A stretch of DNA of 64,000 nt, from assembly GCA_038380435.1 (NCBI GenBank), contig JAWZYU010000692.1, forward strand, positions 21,001 through 85,000, written 5' to 3'. This document shows positions 20,901 to 32,713 of the stretch, piece by piece. This DNA comes from Ryuthela nishihirai. Taxonomy: Eukaryota > Arthropoda > Arachnida > Araneae > Heptathelidae. The position numbers were made by a program, and so were the translations under genes. Positions within the stretch are counted from its first letter, which is position 1, and the number at the start of each line of letters is the position of its first letter. The notes beneath the pieces were generated by a model that was given only the letters and a program-made list of their open reading frames with translations, was not told the DNA's origin and searched no databases.

Positions 20901-23241
20901 TGAATAATCCTAATGTACAAACAGTCATAGATAAAATTTGTATAATATATAACATCTTCACATAAAAATAAACATGGGCTATATCAAAACCTTTGAGCGC
21001 CAACCTTGTGTTTTTAAAATACATTGACTTTTTCGTAATAGTTTATAAAGCAACGAATGCATCTAATTTCTGTTCGCACATAACGTTCTTTCTAATAAAT
21101 TATTTACATGTTTGATGTAACGGCAATAAAAATCAATGCCAAATAAATTCTCTTCCATAGCAATGTTTTTTTTTCACAGAATGTCTGAAATGCAGAACCT
21201 GGCCATTGTTAATTGTGTAAATGTGAAGAAGCACCAGTGCTCGGAAAAAACCCTGAATTGACACGTAACCATGCACATTGGCATGGCCTGCTATACAGAA
21301 AGGCCTAGTCTTTGAATGATGAAACTTCATTGCACAAACTTCAGAGAAAGAGTGAAACCTTCAGCAGAGGCTATCTCTCTTTTCACTTACTATTTTGATT
21401 TGCGAACTTTAATTATATACAGTGCTTTTTTTGCAAAAAAAGAAGATGCCTGTACTCATGTCTTGCGAGCAAATTTAAAAAATGTTTTTCCCACCCCTCT
21501 TTTTTCTATGCCCCTCACCTCACACTCTATCAAATTTGTGATAAACTTTTAGAAGGATTGTTGAAATCAAAAATTGAAACATTTTACACTGGATGTATTT
21601 CGACAACTCTGTGGAAAAAAAGATGTCTGTATGCCATACTGGTATGTACTATCACAAAAAAAGCACTGGTTATATATATTTTAAGAACTATATGGGCAAG
21701 ATAGATGTCTTTAATATACAACACAAACATAGGGAAGGATATATTGAAGCAGATAAAGCATTTGGGCTTTTTTTGGGCTTTTTTTTTTAATTTTTAAAAA
21801 TTTCTTAATGCACATAAGTATTTTTTAACATTTGCACTAAATAGGACTAAAAATACTGATAGAATATATGGATGATTTATATATGTACATAGTTGGATTA
21901 CCTAAAACATGCATTTTCTCCACAGTGCATAAACATATATTAGTATCATCATCTGAAATTACGATATTTTAACAAGATTTTGGTAATTTTATATGAAATA
22001 ACGTTTCTATCAGCTGTATTGTCTGGTCTAGTTAAATAAAAATGACTTTACCAATGACAGAGAACCAGAATACTTCAATCAATACAGACTTAGTGTTTCT
22101 TTTAAACTTACACCAAAAAAAGTTCAAAGAAATTTTTTCAACAACTTGTATAAATACATTTTCTTTTTATTTAGCGTATAAAAAAAAGTTCATGGGATGA
22201 TTCGATAACTGTAAATTTATTTTAGCATATGTATGCAACAAGTGAAGAAAACTCACCAATAAATAAATATTAACACATTACTTTTTCTCCTAGCTAAGTA
22301 TTGATCTAAAGATGTACATATATTCCAAAAGTGAAAAAAAATTTTTTAGCATATTATATAACTAAATATCTGACAGTTAACATGGATGTAGGCCTTTCAT
22401 GTCACATTATGTGGTAGTTTATAAACCGAACTTTTTGCCACTGCATTTATGAAGTTGGTTTGCTTACTAAACACTTAACAATCAATATTGCCCTTAAAAA
22501 AAAAAATCAACATTTCTCTTCTAAGTTTCTCTCATTGTCTAATAATTCTAAAAATTATTTAAACTCTACACAAACACAACATGCGAGACTTCTTAATGTA
22601 AGGTAACCAACAATAATTATTTAAGACTACATTTAATAGATTTATCACACACATAGCAGTATACTTTACACACCTAGGAAATATATATATAAAAAAAAAC
22701 ATAAAAATAACAAAAATTAGTACTCGTGATGATAACAAAAATACCTTTTTTTTCTCTCTTTCATTCTTTCATAGTTCATAGAATATATAAATCTATAATA
22801 CAACACTATATTTAAATTATTCTTTGAGCTTTACCTAACCGGACGTCCGACTTGTAAAAAAACAGATATCTCAGCACTTCGTCTTTGACAGCGAACTGTA
22901 TCGCAAATAAACTACAAGGATAAAACAAGTCGGATAGTACTAGACTGGATATGTTATAAGGATAAAATATTCGACGCCCACCTGTTGTACGCCTACGGGA
23001 GTCGTCGTCGTGCGTAGCGGCAGCAGCGGCTACAACGATTACGGTAATAACAGCAACACAGCCGCTGTTCAAATTAGGCCTAGCTAGATACCTAATAACG
23101 ATAACCAACACAGTCAGTACGAGCAGCAGTAGGCACTGGCAGAAGGCTGTGTCCAGGGTGATGACGGACGCTGCTGCGGATGTTGATGAAGAGGAGGCGA
23201 CAGAACAGACGGTTGAAGAGGATGAGGATGCCCAGCAAACC
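17926..23241. other. AT-rich, repeat-poor block downstream of C/EBP
   Basis: No coding region is recognised. The part nearest C/EBP (about 20.5-23.2 kb) is probably its 3' untranslated region: it is AT-rich, has many ATTTA-like motifs and several AATAAA hexamers on the minus strand, and no obvious transposon. The true cleavage site cannot be chosen from sequence alone. Only two family B SINE remnants (18470-18605 and about 19258-19305) were found. A palindromic TGACGTCA lies at 20756-20763. Confidence 0.55.
18470..18605 (-). mobile_element. Old family B SINE
   Basis: The tail (CCCTCAAGCAGCTGCTTG, GTCTGACAGGAACCTGTCAG) and the inverted B-box area (AGACTCAAACCC, GCTAACCACTC) are recognisable but diverged. 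A shorter tail-only fragment lies at about 19258-19305. Confidence 0.7.
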
Positions 23242-24237
23242 TCACAAATCCTGGAGTGCGTGGAAATTATCCATCTGTATGGATTTGGCCAATTCTGAGT
23301 CCACACTGTCTGGAGGCACTCCCACATTAGCCAGTAAGGACTTAAGCACGTTTAATTCTTTGGTGAGGAGTTCGACGCGTTTGCGAAGAAAATCGTTTTC
23401 TCTCAGGAGCTCGGACACTTTGCGTTCCGTCTCTCGTGAGCGCAACTTGGCCTTCTCTCGCGACTTGCGCACTGCGATGTTGTTTCTCTCCCTTCTGCGC
23501 CGGTACTCGTCAGAGCTTTTGTCCACGTTCTTTTTCACCTTGTGATGGTGCTTTGAAGGGGAGAGGACCTTCATGGGACCACCATTGTGACCCGAAGAAT
23601 GGTTGGCGGACGGCAACTGACCCCCAGGTCGACCCAAGTTGGGCAGATAGGTCCCCAGGACTTGACCGTTGAGGTGGGCCGTACCCGACGTTTGGCGATC
23701 CGTTATAGGAGAATAGGCGTAAATGCTGGAACCGTTAGTGTACGAACGTTGGCTGCAACTGCTTAAATCTATGTGGTCTAGAGGTTCTTGTTTGATGGCG
23801 AGGTTCGCCTCGGCTCCGTATTGATCACTTCCGAGGTTCGCCTGTTGGGGCATGGGGTATCCGCTATACGAATTATTGGGGACGTGTCCCTGAACAATGC
23901 TTGGGTGATGGTTTGTAACTGTGGATGTGGTAGGTGGATTACCTCCACTGTATGGAAGGCTCCTCTGATTCTTCAGGTGAGCTTGCTCGGCTAGAATATC
24001 CGAAAAAAGACTGACAGACTCGTCTAACGAGGCCGCAGGATGTCCGTTGTCAGGTCCGATGATGTTCTGAAGGTCAAAGGACAGTTCCGGAGAGTTGAGG
24101 TCCGAAAGGTCAGGTACTGAACCCTCACAGCCGTCACCTAGTTCAATGGACAGTGGGTGCTTTGCTGTTAAATTCAGCTTCGCCTTCAAATCGTCCACAG
24201 CGGGGAAAGCCGGATCATACATGTGAGGAGAGCTCAT
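23242..24237 (-). CDS. C/EBP: C/EBP-type bZIP transcription factor
   Basis: A nuclear DNA-binding activator of the CCAAT/enhancer-binding family (Drosophila slow border cells is the insect type member), expected to bind ATTGCGCAAT-like sites as a dimer. The 331-residue product is encoded in one uninterrupted exon, as is usual for the family. The C-terminal basic region (about 243-268) contains [14 protein letters not shown], the C/EBP signature. The leucine zipper (about 269-303) follows with heptad leucines. The acidic N-terminal half ([22 protein letters not shown]) is a likely activation domain. IKQEP at 148-152 matches the SUMO/attenuator motif of the family. The start chosen is the ATG at 24237 (MSSPHMYD...), because no in-frame ATG lies between it and the upstream stop, and insect orthologues begin in a similar way. 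The frame itself is open further upstream. Confidence 0.95.
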   Translation of the reverse strand: MSSPHMYDPAFPAVDDLKAKLNLTAKHPLSIELGDGCEGSVPDLSDLNSPELSFDLQNIIGPDNGHPAASLDESVSLFSDILAEQAHLKNQRSLPYSGGNPPTTSTVTNHHPSIVQGHVPNNSYSGYPMPQQANLGSDQYGAEANLAIKQEPLDHIDLSSCSQRSYTNGSSIYAYSPITDRQTSGTAHLNGQVLGTYLPNLGRPGGQLPSANHSSGHNGGPMKVLSPSKHHHKVKKNVDKSSDEYRRRRERNNIAVRKSREKAKLRSRETERKVSELLRENDFLRKRVELLTKELNVLKSLLANVGVPPDSVDSELAKSIQMDNFHALQDL

Positions 24238-24253
24238 GCTCTGAGCGTAGCAT
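24215..24253 (-). promoter_or_regulatory. Overlapping upstream ORF at the C/EBP start
   Basis: An out-of-frame ATG at 24253-24251 (GTCGCCATGC, G at -3) opens a 12-codon frame that ends TGA at 24217-24215. It overlaps both the main start (24237) and the next in-frame ATG (24222). Vertebrate C/EBP-alpha and -beta mRNAs use a short uORF to choose between isoforms. A similar role here is inference. After the uORF the next in-frame ATGs are at residues 129 and 222. Confidence 0.6.
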
Positions 24254-24820
24254 GGCGACAAGTTTCGACGCTCCAGGTCAAACCAACTTTGTGGAGTAGC
24301 CGTTGTGGGGTTAAGACTAGCACGCCCTTCTCAGGAACGTACGACACACGCACAGGGGAACGATATCAGCAGCTCACAGAACGGCGCCAGACGGGAAGAG
24401 ATGCGAGATGTTCGGTTGCACCACAACTCCGAAACGATGACACACCTCGCGACTTAAAGCACGCACCACCACACCACGCACTACCAGCTCCACGAGTCAG
24501 TCCCGGTAAACGTAACCTTACCGTCTCCAGCTCACTTTCGTATGACGCCTGTCACCCAGCGCGGCGTAGATAAACGTGGTTCTTCCCGCTGCTGACGCTG
24601 AGTACTTCGAGTCGTGTATCCTTCCGCCTTCGCCAACTTCCAATGGAATCAACAGGTACTGGCACGAAATTGCTCCGCGGCACTCTTTGCACTGCCTCCA
24701 AGTAACATAAACCATTGACGATAAGTTCACGAAGGGTGCTACAAGTGCCGTTAATTTTTAACGATTAAATTTAATTCAAAATTAAAAGCGAACTGTAGGG
24801 ACTACTTTCTTGCATTTGTT
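24238..24820 (-). other. Probable C/EBP 5' leader
   Basis: GC-richer sequence between the predicted start site (about 30 nt downstream of the TATA box) and the coding start. No convincing intron boundaries were picked out. Other short frames in it look like chance. Confidence 0.5.
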
Positions 24821-24843
24821 CTCAGTTCCAGGAACTCCGACCA

Positions 24844-24884
24844 CTAAATATAGGTCAGACGTCACATAGGCAACTGATGATTGG
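24844..24884 (-). promoter_or_regulatory. Candidate C/EBP core promoter: TATA, CRE-like, CCAAT
   Basis: On the minus strand, in order toward the gene: CCAAT (24884-24880), TGACGTCT (24864-24857) and CTATATTTAG (24853-24844). Spacing is typical of a TATA-class promoter, placing initiation near 24820. TGACGTCT differs from the full CRE by one base. Confidence 0.6.
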
Positions 24885-24946
24885 TAGCTGAGGCTTTACC
24901 TCCCGCGCGTTACAGCCAGTGATATGCTTCTGCTTCGTCATTATTG

Positions 24947-25010
24947 TGACGTCTTAGTTTTTCTACTCGCGCCGATGAAACTCCGCTCCCGCTACTACTA
25001 GCGCCACGTG
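24947..25010. promoter_or_regulatory. Upstream CRE-like site and E-box
   Basis: A second TGACGTCT lies at 24947-24954 in the opposite orientation to the first, and CACGTG at 25005-25010. Both are upstream of the C/EBP TATA box and plausible activator sites. Confidence 0.4.
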
Positions 25011-25383
25011 CAGCTAGCGGCGAATCTTCGGAGGAAGTTTCAGTGTCATGTGATTCCTGCCATAACTGAATTGCAGGAGACAGCATTTAAAAAAAATTCT
25101 AAAACAAATAGCTTATAAAAAAAGACGTTTCTATTTCGAAACGAAAATGTATTGGAAGTGTCTTTATTCGTATAACCTTTATTAGAAGATGTAAAATTGA
25201 CTGAAAGTGTGGCACTTTATTTAAAAGATATAATGGATATAGAATCGTATGAAAACCGGATTTATGTTTTAAAATCAGAAAGTGTATTAATATTTTTGTT
25301 TACATTTATGTGTAATATGGGATGTACCAATTGCTAGTAAAATTGCAATTAAAATAATGGTTATATTTATTATGAAAAAAAAT

Positions 25384-25730
25384 AATAAAAATACCCCCTC
25401 AAGCAGCTGCTTGCCACAGAGGTCTGACAGGAGCCTGTCAGTTTATATGCCATAGTAGAAGGCCTGAGAGGATGGCAGGACCTCAGCAGAAAAATGACAC
25501 ATACATCCATGCCTTATCCGGGATTCGAACCCAGGTCCCTTAGATCAGCAGCCAAGCGTCCACAGAGGTCTGACAGGAGCCTGTCAGTTTATATGCCATA
25601 GTAGAAGGCCTGAGAGGATGGCAGGACCTCAGCAGAAAAATGACACATACATCCATGCCTTATCCGGGATTCGAACCCAGGTCCCTTAGATCAGCAGCCA
25701 AGCGTGCTAACCACTCGGCCATACTAATAT
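25384..25730 (-). mobile_element. Family B SINE with 146-bp internal tandem duplication
   Basis: On the minus strand the head (GTGGCCGAGTGGTTAGC type, tRNA-Ser-like) and B box GGTTCGAATCC lead to a tail ending GAGGGGGTATTT. The segment 25414-25559 is repeated as 25560-25705 with no visible difference, so the second B box is also duplicated. Confidence 0.85.
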
Positions 25731-26333
25731 AATATAATCTTTATTGATATTAAGAGCAATAATATAATGCAAACATCATGACCCTACGAAAGCAAAGTCT
25801 TACTTGAAGGGAGATTTTTCCTTATATGAATAGTATATGTAACGTATAATATAATTATATATGTATAATTCATCTTCACCGAAAAAGTATTTATTCAGAT
25901 AAACAACAATATATATTGAATGCTAATTTTTCCACTATATTTGTTTCCTTACACTGAATTAAGAGTTTGATAATTTGACCTGGCAACATAAAATATTTTT
26001 GAAAAAATTAACAGCAATTGTTCTGTTGCTGCCTGTTGTGGCGAAAAAATTCTTATACTTTTTCTGCGCCAAATATTTATTTTTAATACGTGAGAAATTA
26101 ATTTAATCTGGATTTCAAAATTTTATAAATCCAACAGAAAAAATAATTTTGTTTCTGATATTAACATTTGTTACATTTTTTCGAGAAAGATCTTGAAAAA
26201 AAATCTAGTAAATGTACATTGCTAAATACCGCATTTAGGATTTTTTTTTTCCACAAATGCAAAAACATTTTAAGCTCAACACCACCAACTACCTATAGAC
26301 ATCTCTCATGGTATTTAGCGGTTTCAGAAGGGG
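25731..26333. other. AT-rich non-coding stretch
   Basis: No gene or repeat is recognised. Confidence 0.5.
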
Positions 26334-27017
26334 TTGGGTTGTTTTACCTCTGAGCATATTTCTGCGGCATATTTTGCACACCATGGGCTAAATGGCCAGG
26401 TCACATAGACCCCGTAGGCTCAGAGAAGGTTGGGAGAGGTGACCCACTGGAACAGCTGTTGGGTTGGGTTGTTTTATCTCTGAGCGGCACTTTTTTGCAC
26501 ACCATGGGCTAAATGGCCAGGTCACATGGACCCCGAAGGCTCAGAGAAGGTTGGGGGGAGGGGACCCACTGGAACAGCTGTTGGGAGACAAATGGTAGCC
26601 TCCCGTCAAGGCCATCCAGCGTGTTCTTTAACGTTGGGTTGTTTTACCTCTGAGCGGCACTTTTTTGCACACCATGGGCTAAATGGCCAGGTCACGTGGA
26701 CCCCGAAGGATCGGAGAAGGTTGGTAGAGGGGACCCACTGGAACAGCTGTTGGGAGACAGATTGTAGCCTCCCGTCAAGGCCATCCAGCGCGTTCTTTAA
26801 CATGCACAGGGTATGAATTCTTCCGCATACGGGGCTACTGCTTAACATCCCAACCGACGGACGGCGGCCTTTCCAAGCCCATCGGTGTCCCCAACTGACC
26901 GTGTCAGGGCGGGGAAATATTTCGGAGATTAATCTCAACACTGACCCAGATGGGACTCGAACCTAGGAACTACAGATTACGAGCATGGAGCGCTACCGAC
27001 TGAGCCACCTCCGCCCC
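26334..27017 (-). mobile_element. Family A SINE with three modules, one partial
   Basis: Head at 27017-26940, body, two complete 3' modules (boundaries about 26634 and 26462) and a shortened third (26338-26463). The shortened module is joined at CAGCTGTTGGGTTGGG instead of the usual junction, indicating a deletion by recombination at the shared GTTGGG. Confidence 0.85.
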
Positions 27018-27079
27018 AGGTAGGGAGGGAACAAGGGAGTCGAGTGAAGGCGTTAACAAAATCAAGGGCATGGCCCCTT

Positions 27080-27392
27080 CCCTTATTCCTCCCCCCCCCG
27101 CCTACATTCGGCCCTGCCTGTTAATAATCTCGAATTTAATGAATTGAAAAATAATTAAGATACTATATTATAACTTTTTTAGTTTTGTTTACACCGGTGA
27201 TTGGCCCCTTCCCTTATTCCTTCCCTTATTCCTTCCCTTATTCCTCCCCCTTTCCTTATTCCTCTTCCCTTATTCCTCCCCCCCCCCCGCCTACATTCGG
27301 CCCTGCCTGTTAATAATCTCGAATTTAATGAATTGAAAACTAATTAAGATACTATATTATAACTTTTTTAGTTTTGTTTACACCGGTGATTT
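27080..27392. repeat. Direct duplication with 189-bp offset
   Basis: About 124 bp (27080-27203) containing CCTACATTCGGCCCTGCCTG and TTTTGTTTACACCGGTGATT recurs at 27269-27392 with few differences. CCCTTATTCC microsatellite lies between the copies. Confidence 0.85.
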
Positions 27393-27756
27393 CGTGACCC
27401 CCCCCCCCCAATTTTCTTTATTATTAATCCCTCACAACTTGTCTTACGCCAAATACAGCCTTTATCTCCATCATCTGAATCTTGAAGAGGAAATCAACAC
27501 TGTTGTTAACACCTGCAGTTCCAGTCTCAGCCAAATAACCGTTCCGGATGCAACTTGCTTCAACTGACTGTTTTAAGACTGGAGCTTCCCCCTTCCCGAC
27601 CTTTGCAGTGCATTACTTCTGCAAACTAAGATATCTGTCTCCGGACGAGGAACTGAAGGAATACTTCTAAGAACGAAATGGGCTTGTTGTCACCGGAACT
27701 GATCAAGGTCACTTAGATACATCAAACCTGGACAGTGCACTTAGCAGAAGAAGTAA
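27393..27756. other. Non-coding stretch, nothing recognised
   Basis: No ORF with recognisable similarity, RNA gene or repeat is seen. Confidence 0.4.
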
Positions 27757-27758
27757 TA

Positions 27759-28092
27759 CAGTGGACCCCCGATATAAGGCGCGTGCCGGGAGGGAAACAA
27801 CACCCGCGTTATAAGGTGAACCGCGTTATACCGAGCGGCGCGGTAGCGACACAATAAATTTCCCACTGTAAGCTTTTCTTTTACTAATCATGCATACAAT
27901 AATTAAACACTATTCAAAATACATGCAGGAACTCAATACATACACAATTACTCAATACGCAGTAACAATAAAATGCGATACTCACTAACGCCGCACGGAC
28001 CTGTATAAACATGTTTGAACTTATCGCGAACATCGCCCGCGCTATAACTGAGTGCGCTGTATAGCGAGCAGCGCTATAAAGAAGGTCCACTG
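27759..28092. mobile_element. pogo/Tigger-like MITE
   Basis: Ends are CAGTGGACCCCCGATATAAG (left) and an inverted CAGTGGACCTTCTTTATAGC (right). TA lies at 27757-27758 and 28093-28094. Subterminal CGCGTTATA motifs are repeated. At 334 bp with no transposase it is non-autonomous. The match to pogo-type termini is from memory. Confidence 0.75.
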
Positions 28093-28127
28093 TATTAAAA
28101 TATACACTCATCCCTCAATTTACACGG

Positions 28128-28512
28128 TGAGGGGAGGGGGGCTCAGTCTGTAGCGCGCCAGGCTCGTAATCTGTAGTTCCAGGTTCGAGTCCCAACTGAG
28201 TCAGTGTTAAGATTTATCTCCGCAAAATTCCCCGCCCTGCCAACGGTCAGTAGGGGACACCGATGGGCTTGAAAAGGCCGCCGTCCGTTGTATAGGACGT
28301 TAAACAGTGATCCCGTGTGTTGGGAAAGCCATACCCTGTGCACTTTAAGGGACAAGCTGGAAGGCCTTGAAGGGAGGCTACCATATGTCTTCGAACAGCT
28401 GTTCCAGTGGGTCCCCTCTCCCAACCTTCTATGAGCCTTCGGGGGCCATGTGATCTGGCCATTTGGCCCATTGTGTGGAAAAAAAGTACCGCTCAGAGGT
28501 AAAACAACCCAA
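28128..28512 (+). mobile_element. Family A SINE, single module
   Basis: Full-length but diverged monomer, from GGGGAGGGGGGCTCAGTC to AAAACAACCCAA. No clear TSD. Confidence 0.85.
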
Positions 28513-28647
28513 TGATCTACATGCTAGATAAGTTCCGGGAAATTACCGTGTAAAACAAAACCGTGCAAATCGGAACCAAAAACTTAAGGGGGAAAAAGGG
28601 CAATTTATTTTACAATGCGAAAAAAATCCTTGTTATGAATAAAAGTA

Positions 28648-28779
28648 CAGTCGCTCAAAAAAGTACCCGAACAATATGGTTGATTACAGAATTCAGAAAA
28701 AATATCTGGCAACAATTTTTTTTAGAAATTAGTGATCTGGCAACCTTCGTGTCACGTGACACGAAGGTTACCAGATCAC
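28648..28779. mobile_element. Mariner-like terminal fragment ending in a palindrome
   Basis: TA at 28646-28647 is followed by CAGTCGCTCAAAAAAGTACC, then GGTTGATTACAGAATTCAG, the same family as the ends at 14806 and 15352. It runs into a 48-bp loopless palindrome at 28732-28779, with arms of 24 bp (GTGATCTGG(C/T)AACCTTCG...) and one mismatch. Confidence 0.7.
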
Positions 28780-28895
28780 TGAACTCGTATTCTTTCTATG
28801 GACCCCTACGAAATCTCATTGTTTTTCTGGACCCTCCAAGAATTCTCATTTTTCGTAGGATCCCTCAACTACCACGTATTCTCATTTTCGTACCC

Positions 28896-31800
28896 CCTGG
28901 AAATGTGTATGTAACTGGCGTACCCCTTGTATAGATAGATAAAACTATAGTTATAGTATAACAATGGGAATAAAATGAAACATATATATCAGTGGTTCTC
29001 AACCTTTTATGCTTCACGTACCCCCTGGAAATGTGTATGTAACTGGCGTACCCCTTGTATAGATAGATAAAACTATAGTTATAGTATAACAATCGGAATA
29101 TAATAAAACATATATATCAGTGGTTCTCAACCTTTTATGCTTCACGTACCCCCTGGAAATGTGTATGTAACTGGCGTACCCCTTGTATAGATAGATAAAA
29201 CTATAGTTATAGTATAACAATGGGAATAAAAAAAAACATATATATCAGTGGTTCTCAACCTTTTATGCTTCACGTACCCCCTGGAAATGTGTATGTAACT
29301 GGCATACCCCTTGCATAGATAGATAAAACTATAGTTATAGTATAACAATGGGAATAAAATAAAACATATATATATATCAGTGGTTCTCAACCTTTTATGC
29401 TTCACGTACCCCCTGGAAATGTGTATGTAACTGGCGTACCCCTTGTATAGATAGATAAAACTATAGTTATAGTATAACAATGGGAATAAAATAAAACATA
29501 TATATCAGTGGTTCTCAACCTTTTATGCTTCACGTACCCCCTGGAAATGTGTATGTAACTGGCGTACCCCTTGTATAGATAGATAAAACTATAGTTGTAG
29601 TATAACAATGGGAATAAAATAAAACATATATATCACTGGTTCTCAACCTTTTATGCTTCACGTACCCCCTGGAAATGTGTATGTAACTGGCGTACCCCTT
29701 CTATAGATAGGTAAAACTATAGTTACAGTATAACAATGGGAATAAAGTAAAACATATATATCAGTGATTCTCAACCTTTTATGCTTCACGTACCCCCTGG
29801 AAATGTGTATGTAACTGGCGTACCCCTTGTATAGATAGATAAAACTATAGTTATAGTATAACAATGGGAATATAATAAAACATATATATCAGTGGTTCTC
29901 AATCTTTTATGCTTCACGTATCCCCTGGAAATGTGTATGTAACTGGCGTAACCCTTGTATAGATAGATAAAACTTTAGTTATAGTATAAAAATGGGAATA
30001 AAGTAAAACATATATATAAGTGGTTCTCAACCTTTTATGCTTCACGTACCCCCTGGAAATGTGTATGTAACTGGCGTACCCCTTGTATAGATAGATAAAA
30101 CTATAGTTATAGTATAACAATGGGAATAAAATAAAACATATATATCAGTGGTTCTCAACATTTTATGCTTCACGTACCCCCTGGAAATGTGTATGTAACT
30201 GGCGTACCCTTGTATAGATAGGTAAAACTATAGTTATAGTATAACAATGGGAATAAAATAAAACATATATATCAGTGGTTCTCAACATTTTATGCTTCAC
30301 GTACCCCCTGGAAATGTGTATGTAACTGGCGTACCCTTGTACAGATAGATAAAACTATAGTTATAGTATAACAATGGGAATGAAATAAAACATATATATC
30401 AGTGGTTCTCAACCTTTTATGCTTCACGTACCCCCTGGAAATGTGTATGTAACTGGCGTACCCCTTGTATAGATAGATAAAACTATATTTATAGTATAAC
30501 AATGGGAATAAAATAAAACATATATATCAGTGGTTCTCAACCCTTTATGCTTCACGTACCTCCTGGAAATGTGTATGTAACTGGCGTACCCCTTGTATAG
30601 ATAGATAAAACTATATTTATAGTATAACAATGGGAATAAAATAAAACATATATATCAGTGGTTCTCAACATTTTATGCTTCACGTACCCCCTGGAAATGT
30701 GTATGTAACTGGCGTACCCCTTGTATAGATAGATAAAACTTTAGTTATAGTATAACAATGGGAATAAAATAAAACATATATATCAGTGGTTCTCAACATT
30801 TTATGCTTCACGTACCCCCTGGAAATGTGTATGTAACTGGCGTACCCTTGTACAGATAGATAAAACTCTAGTTATAGTATAACAATGGGAATGAAATAAA
30901 ACATATATATCAGTGGTTCTCAACCTTTTATGCTTCACGTACCCCCTGGAAATGTGTATGTAACTGGCGTACCCCTTGTATAGATAGATAAAACTATATT
31001 TATAGTATAACAATGGGAATAAAATAAAACATATATATCAGTGGTTCTCAACCCTTTATGCTTCACGTACCTCCTGGAAATGTGTATGTAACTGGCGTAC
31101 CCTTGTACAGATAGATAAAACTATAGTTATAGTATAACAATGGGAATGAAATAAAACATATATATCAGTGGTTCTCAACCTTTTATGCTTCACGTACCCC
31201 CTGGAAATGTGTATGTAACTGGCGTACCCCTTGTATAGATAGATAAAACTATATTTATAGTATAACAATGGGAATAAAATAAAACATATATATCAGTGGT
31301 TCTCAACCCTTTATGCTTCATGTACCCCCTGGAAATGTGTATGTAACTGGCGTACCCCTTGTATAGATAGATAAAACTATATTTATAGTATAACAATGGG
31401 AATGAAATAAAACATATATATCAGTGGTTCTCAACCCTTTATGCTTCACGTACCCCCTGGAAATGTGTATGTAACTGGCGTACCCCTTGTATAGATAGAT
31501 AAAACTATATTTATAGTATAACAATGGGAATAAAATAAAACATATATATCAGTGGTTCTCAACCCTTTATGCTTCACGTACCTCCTGGAAATGTGTATAT
31601 AACTGGCGTACCCCTTGTATAGATAGATAAAACTATAGTTATAGTATAACAATGGGAATAAAATAAAACATATATATCAGTGGTTCTCAACCTTTTATGC
31701 TTCACGTACCCCCTGGAAATGTGCATGTAACTGGCGTACCCCTTGTATAGATAGATAAAACTATATTTATAGTATAACAATGGGAATAAAATAAAACATA

Positions 31801-32333
31801 TATATCAGTGGTTCTCACCCTTTTATGCTTCACGTACCCCCTGGAAATGTGTATGTAACTGGCGTACCCCTTGTATAGATAGATAAAACTATAGTTATAG
31901 TATAACAATGGGAATAAAATAAAACATATATATCAGTGGTTCTCAACCTTTTATGCTTCACGTACCCCCTGGAAATGTGTATGTAACTGGCGTACCCCTT
32001 GTATAGATAGATAAAACTATAGTTATAGTATAACAATGGGAATAAAACATATGTATCAGTGGTTCTCAACCTTTTATGCTTCACGTACCCCCTGGAAATG
32101 TGTATGTAACTGGCGTACCCCTTGTATAGATAGATAAAACTATAGTTATAGTATAACAATGGGAATAAAACATATGTATCAGTGGTTCTCAACCTTTTAT
32201 GCTTCACGTACCCCCTGGAAATGTGTATGTAACTGGCGTACCCCTTGTATAGATAGATAAAACTATAATTATAGTATAAAAATGGGAATAAAGTAAAACA
32301 TATATATATAACATATATGTAACGACTTTTGAG
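28896..32333 (-). repeat. 128-bp tandem array A, about 27 units
   Basis: Each unit contains CAGTGGTTCTCAACCTTTT (a hAT-type terminal sequence), CACGTACCCCCTGGAAATG, GTAACTGGCGTACCCCTTG, TAGATAGATAAAACTATAG and an (AT)n stretch of variable length. The right end (GACTTTTGAGCT at about 32322) matches the internal left edge of array B in reverse, so this is a truncated copy of that element, cut by the SINE at 32334. Variant CTTGTACAGATAG recurs near 30340, 30850 and 31105. The 68-codon frames in each unit are not genes. Confidence 0.95.
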
Positions 32334-32713
32334 CTGGGGCGAGGTTGGCTTAGTCGGTAGCGCGCCAGGCTCGTAATCTGTAGTTCCCAGGTTCGAGTCC
32401 CAGCTGGGTCAGCGTTTGAGATTTATCTCCGCAAAATTCCCCGCCCTGCCCTCGGTCTGTAGGGGACACCGATGGGCTTGGAAAGGCCGCCGTCCGTCGG
32501 ATGGGACGTTAAGCCGTGGCCCCGTGTGCAGGAGAGCCTGAGCCGTGGCTGGATGGCCTGTGCACGTTAAAGAACACGCTGGATGGCCTTGACGGGAGGC
32601 TACCATCTGTCTCCCAACAGCTGTTCCAGTGGGTCCCCTCCCCCAATCCTTCTCTGAGCCTTCGGGGTCCATGTGACCTGGCCATTTAGCCCATGGTGTG
32701 CAAAAAAGTGCCT
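32334..32713 (+). mobile_element. Family A SINE, 3' end missing
   Basis: Head to GCAAAAAAGTGCC; the last about 30 bp of the module are absent. A short insertion near 32540 duplicates GCTGGATGGCC. Its head cuts the 128-bp array. Confidence 0.85.

Noticed and set aside
20577..20903. 108-codon frame
   Set aside because: AT-rich, low-complexity and without a recognisable domain; it lies in probable 3' UTR sequence.
22812..23327. 171-codon minus-strand frame next to C/EBP
   Set aside because: It overlaps the C/EBP 3' coding end in another frame and shows no domain; it looks like a shadow.
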